This document shows, one piece after another, positions 60,649 to 64,000 of a stretch of DNA of 64,000 nucleotides; positions within the stretch are counted from its first letter, which is position 1; the number at the start of each line of letters is the position of its first letter. The notes below the pieces were generated by a model. It worked only from the letters and a program-made list of their open reading frames with translations, was not told the origin of the DNA and made no database searches. The translations under genes and the position numbers were made by a program. Source of the stretch: DASUPK01 sp963724665. Lineage in GTDB: Bacteria > Actinomycetota > Thermoleophilia > Solirubrobacterales > 70-9. The stretch lies in assembly GCA_963724665.1 (NCBI GenBank), contig CAVRVH010000007.1:62001-126000 (forward strand). The letters are read 5' to 3'.

Positions 60649-61575
60649 ATGTACATGCCTGAGGCGACCCGGGAGACCTCTCTGAGCGAGCCCTGGAGTG
60701 ACGCGCTCAGCGTCTTCGATCGTGACCTCGCTGCCCGCTCGGCCGCCGAGGCGACCAGAAAGGCCTATTCGAACGACGTTGGGCAGCTGGCCGAATGGGC
60801 CGACTCGATGGATCGCGATCCCGCGTCGCTCGATCACCGCGACCTGCGTCGGTTCGCAGCGGTCCTCTCCGAGCGCGGGATCTCGAAGGCCGGTGTGGCG
60901 CGCAAGCTGGCGGCGATCCGCGCCTTCTACGGCGCGCTGATCCGGTCCGGCAAGGTCGCCGCCAACCCGGCCGATCTCGTCGCGACGCCGAAGCAGGACC
61001 GCAAGCTCCCTCGCGTTCTCAGTCGCGAGGAGATGCAGACTCTCCTCGATGGCATTCCAGCAGGGACCCCCCTCGAGATGCGCGACCGGGCGATGCTGGA
61101 GCTCGCCTACTCCTGCGGCCTGCGCGCCGAGGAGGTCGTCAACCTCAACACCGAGTCGCCCGACTTCGACGGAGAGCGGCTCCGCATCGAGGGGAAGGGC
61201 GGCAAGACCCGCCTCGTCCCGATGGGCGAGCCCGCTCAGGCGGCCCTCACCGGCTACCTGGAGCGCGGCCGGCGCGCTCTTGTCGGTTCCGGCGATGAAA
61301 ACGCGCTTCTGGTCTCGAAGAGCGGGCGGCGGCTTCACCCCTCGGATGTGCGCCGGCGCCTGCAGCGCTGGGTGCGCGAGGCCGCGATCGCCGGAGGCGT
61401 CTCGCCGCACGCCTTGCGTCATTCGTTCGCAACCCACCTGCTGGAGGGAGGGGCGGATCTGCGGAGCATCCAGGAGCTCCTCGGACACGCCAGCCTCTCG
61501 ACCACGCAGGTTTACACCCAAGTTGAGCCATCCTGGTTGCAAAGCCAGTACGCTCGAAGTCATCCTCGTGCGTGA
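60649..61575 (+). CDS. xerC: Tyrosine recombinase XerC/XerD
   Basis: Resolves chromosome dimers at dif. The SAM-like N-terminal DNA-binding domain (about 15-105) is followed by the catalytic domain with Arg in YSCGLRAEEV (about 157-166), Lys in EGKGGKTRLV, HALRHSF (about 260-266), LGHASLSTTQVYTQV (His and Tyr nucleophile, about 283-297). Length 308. Two nearby ATGs (60649, 60655) are possible starts. The actinobacterial dprA-xer-whiG neighbourhood favours XerC; XerD is not excluded. Confidence 0.92.
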   Translation: MYMPEATRETSLSEPWSDALSVFDRDLAARSAAEATRKAYSNDVGQLAEWADSMDRDPASLDHRDLRRFAAVLSERGISKAGVARKLAAIRAFYGALIRSGKVAANPADLVATPKQDRKLPRVLSREEMQTLLDGIPAGTPLEMRDRAMLELAYSCGLRAEEVVNLNTESPDFDGERLRIEGKGGKTRLVPMGEPAQAALTGYLERGRRALVGSGDENALLVSKSGRRLHPSDVRRRLQRWVREAAIAGGVSPHALRHSFATHLLEGGADLRSIQELLGHASLSTTQVYTQVEPSWLQSQYARSHPRA

Positions 61576-61605
61576 GAGAAAGCGCCGAGTGCAGGTGAAA
61601 GGCTT

Positions 61606-62382
61606 ATGGAAGCCGATGTAAAGGCGTTCGAGCTCCGGGAGCTCTGGCGCAGGTACAAAGATGGGGGTGACCAAGGCGCACGGGAGAGGCTCGTGGTCGC
61701 CTACTCGCCGCTGGTCAAGTTCGTCGCCGGCCGCACCGGCGCAAGGCTGCCCTCCCATGTCGACCAGGCCGACCTGATCTCCTACGGGATGATCGGCCTG
61801 GTCGAGGCGATGGAGCGCTTCGAGCCGGACCGGCAGATCCGCTTCGAGACCTTCGCCATGCAGCGCATTCGTGGCGCGATCATCGACGAGCTGCGCTCGC
61901 TCGACTGGGTGCCGCGCTCGGTTCGTTCGCGCGCACGTGGGATCGAGGTGGCGAACTCGAAGCTCGAGCACGAGTTGGGACGCGCCCCGACCGACGCCGA
62001 GCTCGCCGAACGGCTGGGCCTCAGCGAGGAGGAGCTCCAGGAGGCACTGCTCCAGATCTCCAACTCATCGATCCTCGCCCTGGAGGAGCTCTGGATGACT
62101 CCCGACTCCTCGGGCGACAAGGTCTCCCTCCTCGACACGATCGAGGACGAGTCGGCGCCGGACCCGCAGGCGGCGCTCGACACCAGCGAGGTCAAGGACC
62201 GGCTCGGAGAGGCGATCCAGGACCTACCGGAGCGCGAGACGCTCGTCGTCGCCCTCTACTACTTCGAGAATCTCACCCTGCGCGAGATCGGCGAGGTGCT
62301 GGGAGTAACCGAGTCACGGGTCTCGCAGCTCCACTCGAAGGCCGTGTTGCGCCTGCGCTCGCGCCTGAAGTCCACAGGTTGA
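61606..62382 (+). CDS. whiG: FliA/WhiG-type RNA polymerase sigma factor
   Basis: A 258-residue group 3 sigma factor. Region 2 (about 22-98) has LVKFVAGRTGARLPSHVDQADL and YGMIGLVEAMERFEPDRQIRFETFAMQRIRGAIIDELR in pattern; region 3 (about 105-175) has RSVRSRARG; region 4 (about 198-255) has LPERETLVVALYYFENLTLREIGEVLGVTESRVSQ. In Streptomyces WhiG drives sporulation; in others FliA drives flagella, and no flagellar gene is in the window. Closest in context to WhiG beside xerC. Confidence 0.88.
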   Translation: MEADVKAFELRELWRRYKDGGDQGARERLVVAYSPLVKFVAGRTGARLPSHVDQADLISYGMIGLVEAMERFEPDRQIRFETFAMQRIRGAIIDELRSLDWVPRSVRSRARGIEVANSKLEHELGRAPTDAELAERLGLSEEELQEALLQISNSSILALEELWMTPDSSGDKVSLLDTIEDESAPDPQAALDTSEVKDRLGEAIQDLPERETLVVALYYFENLTLREIGEVLGVTESRVSQLHSKAVLRLRSRLKSTG

Positions 62383-62415
62383 ACCCGGCCTGACGTTCAC
62401 ATAGGGTCCGCGGGC

Positions 62416-64000
62416 ATGTCCCACAAGGCCGCCGACCGGATTCGAAACGTCGCGCTGATCGGCCATCGCGGCAGCGGCAAGACCTCTCTCCACGAGGCCC
62501 TCCTGTTCGAGGCGGGCGTTGTCAACCGGCTCGGCCGGGTCGAGGACGGCTCCACCACCTCGGACTACGAGCCCGACGAGCAGGAGAGGGAGATGTCGAT
62601 TGGCGCAACCGTCTCCTCCTTCGATCACGACGGCCGCAAGATCAACCTGATCGACACTCCGGGTGAGTCCAGCTTCGTGGCGGACACGATCGCCTCGCTG
62701 CGCGTCGCGGACGCCGCGGTCGTCGTCGTCAACGCCGTGATGGGAGTGGAGGTCCACACCGACCGCCTCTGGCAGCGCGCCGACCGGGAGGGACTGGCGC
62801 GCCTGGTCTTCGTCAACATGCTCGACCGCGAGCGGGCCGACTTCTTCCGCGCCCTGGAGTCGCTGCAAAAGGCGTTCGGCAACCACGTCGTCGCCACCGA
62901 GATCCCGATCGGATCAGAGCATGAGATTCGGGGCGTCATCGACCTGATCGACATGAAGGCGTTCGTCGCCCAGGGCGAGGGCAGGGGCGCGCCCGAGCCG
63001 CAGGACATCCCGGAGGAGCTCGCCGCGCAGGCCCAGGAGTACCGGGAGAAGCTCATGGACGAGGTGGCGGAGAACTCCGACGAGCTCATGGAGCGCTACC
63101 TCGAGGGCGAGGAGATCGACCACGACGAGATCGTCACCGTGCTGAAGCGCGGGGTCACCGACGGCAAGATCTTCCCGGTCACCTGTGGTGTCGCGACCAA
63201 GAACCTCGGCACCACCCGGCTGCTGGAGGCCCTGGTCGAGGACCTTCCCTCACCTGCGATGCGTGGCCCGGTGACCGCGATCGGCGAGGACGGTGAGGAG
63301 GTCGAGATCCCGCCCGACGAGGACGGTGAGCTCGTTGCATACGTCTTCAAGACGCTTGCCGACCCCTATGCGGGCCGCCTCAACCTGTTCCGCGTCTACT
63401 CCGGCGTGCTGCGCGGCGACTCCCAGGTCGCGAACGTCACCCAGCGAGCCAAGGAGCGGATCGGCCAGATCCTGATCCCCCGCGGGAAGGAGCACGAGCA
63501 GACCGACGAGGTGGGCGCGGGCGACATCGGCGCCGTCGCCAAGCTCAAGGAGACTCGCGCCGGTGATGTCCTGGCCGAGAAGGACTCGAAGATCTCCTTC
63601 TCGGCGCTCGACCTGCCCGCTCCGGTGATGGCGTTCGCCTTCGAGGCGAAGACCAAGGGGGACGAGGACAAGGCCGCGAGCGCGATCCGCAGGCTCGAGG
63701 AGGAGGACCCGACGCTGGACGTCCACCGAGACCAGCAGACTGGCGAGCAGATCATCGCCGGGCTCACGCAGATCCACGTCGAAGTGATCGTCGACCGGAT
63801 GAAGAGCCGCTTCGGCGCCGAGATCGAGCTGCACCCGCCCCGAGTGCCGTACCTGGAGGCGATTCGCAAGTCGGCCAAGGCCCATGGCCGCTACAAGAAG
63901 CAGACGGGCGGGCGCGGCCAGTTCGGCGACTGCCACATCGAGATCGCGCCCGGCGAATCCGGCAGCGGCTTCGAGTTCATCGATGAGATCAAGGGCGGCT
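62416..64000 (+). CDS. EF-G-like translation GTPase (fusA paralog), truncated by the window end
   Basis: An elongation-factor-G-type protein; only about 528 residues are inside the window. The G domain starts IRNVALIGHRGSGKTS (G1), then the EREMSIGATVSSF switch I region, DTPGESSFVADT (G3) and NMLDRERADF (G4). EF-G domain II (from about 290) and domains III-IV begin (KETRAGDVLAEKD, HGRYKKQTGGRGQFGD). The catalytic His of EF-G (DTPGHVDF) is Glu here. This resembles EF-G-like paralogs (FusA2), not the main EF-G. ATG 62416. Confidence 0.88.
   Translation, partial: MSHKAADRIRNVALIGHRGSGKTSLHEALLFEAGVVNRLGRVEDGSTTSDYEPDEQEREMSIGATVSSFDHDGRKINLIDTPGESSFVADTIASLRVADAAVVVVNAVMGVEVHTDRLWQRADREGLARLVFVNMLDRERADFFRALESLQKAFGNHVVATEIPIGSEHEIRGVIDLIDMKAFVAQGEGRGAPEPQDIPEELAAQAQEYREKLMDEVAENSDELMERYLEGEEIDHDEIVTVLKRGVTDGKIFPVTCGVATKNLGTTRLLEALVEDLPSPAMRGPVTAIGEDGEEVEIPPDEDGELVAYVFKTLADPYAGRLNLFRVYSGVLRGDSQVANVTQRAKERIGQILIPRGKEHEQTDEVGAGDIGAVAKLKETRAGDVLAEKDSKISFSALDLPAPVMAFAFEAKTKGDEDKAASAIRRLEEEDPTLDVHRDQQTGEQIIAGLTQIHVEVIVDRMKSRFGAEIELHPPRVPYLEAIRKSAKAHGRYKKQTGGRGQFGDCHIEIAPGESGSGFEFIDEIKGG

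Overview
The window is about 70% GC chromosomal DNA from a high-GC actinobacterium. It most likely belongs to the class Thermoleophilia (Solirubrobacter/Conexibacter-like). The evidence is a core gene order typical of actinobacteria (fakA-recG-rsmD-coaD-sepIVA-like-DUF177-rpmF-plsX-acpP-rnc-smc-ftsY-ffh-rpsP-khpA-trmD-rplS-lepB-rnhB-yraN-comM-dprA-xer-whiG), frequent GTG/TTG starts, and short secreted proteins with an 'ALGG(T/V)xYAA' signal-peptide end or a poly-Lys C-terminus. The lineage is inference; no rRNA or tRNA gene was seen.

Layout. (1) 25-5936: aromatic amino-acid block aroF-tyrA-aroA, then cmk and der. A small cupin gene on the opposite strand separates aroA from cmk. (2) 5947-12600: a DUF3352 membrane protein, metK, two membrane proteins on the minus strand (Sap/GAP family and a bacterial PH-domain protein) and priA. 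(3) 12626-21348: def-fmt-zinc ribbon-rpe-K+ channel, a minus-strand flippase, and the complete riboflavin operon ribD-ribE-ribBA-ribH. (4) 21345-29597: a PAS-EAL protein (minus), rpmB, fakA, a GST-like gene, a DUF427 gene (minus), recG, rsmD, coaD and a SepIVA-like coiled-coil gene. (5) 29647-34457: an accessory insert with an unknown protein, an APH-like kinase, DUF6285, SDR, enoyl-CoA hydratase, a secreted protein and a methyltransferase. (6) 34482-49810: core cell-biology genes (DUF177, rpmF, plsX, acpP, rnc, smc, ftsY, ffh, rpsP, khpA, trmD, rplS, lepB, rnhB). Three envelope genes (L,D-transpeptidase, M23 peptidase, secreted protein) sit between the SRP receptor gene ftsY and the SRP gene ffh. 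(7) 49718-64000: a frameshifted yraN, comM, dprA, thiD, two small unknown genes, ilvD, a cNMP-binding TrxR-like flavoprotein, an alpha/beta hydrolase, a 5-formyl-THF cycloligase-like gene, a second L,D-transpeptidase, xerC/D, a WhiG-type sigma factor, and an EF-G-like GTPase cut by the window end.

How the parts fit. Most of the window is translation, replication/recombination, secretion and primary biosynthesis, in runs where stop and start codons overlap (ATGA, GTGA, TTGA, TGATG, TAATG). Accessory content is modest and mostly envelope-related. There is no prophage, insertion sequence, CRISPR array or rRNA operon, and no stretch longer than about 300 bases without a gene; the longest gap is about 200 bases before ffh.

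Points most worth attention: a conserved stem-loop present twice (5956-5985 and 36957-36985); an RNase III lacking two of its four metal-binding acidic residues; a cNMP-binding thioredoxin-reductase-like protein without the CxxC pair; an EF-G-like GTPase without the catalytic His; a two-TM channel with a non-canonical filter; two genes with apparent single-base frameshifts; a lepB gene whose only plausible start is CTG; and a 24-bp imperfect hairpin in the leader of a secreted-protein gene. I saw no multi-gene system that I can claim is new. The best candidates for unknown biology are the repeated stem-loop, the 53644-54305 gene pair and the secreted-protein family.
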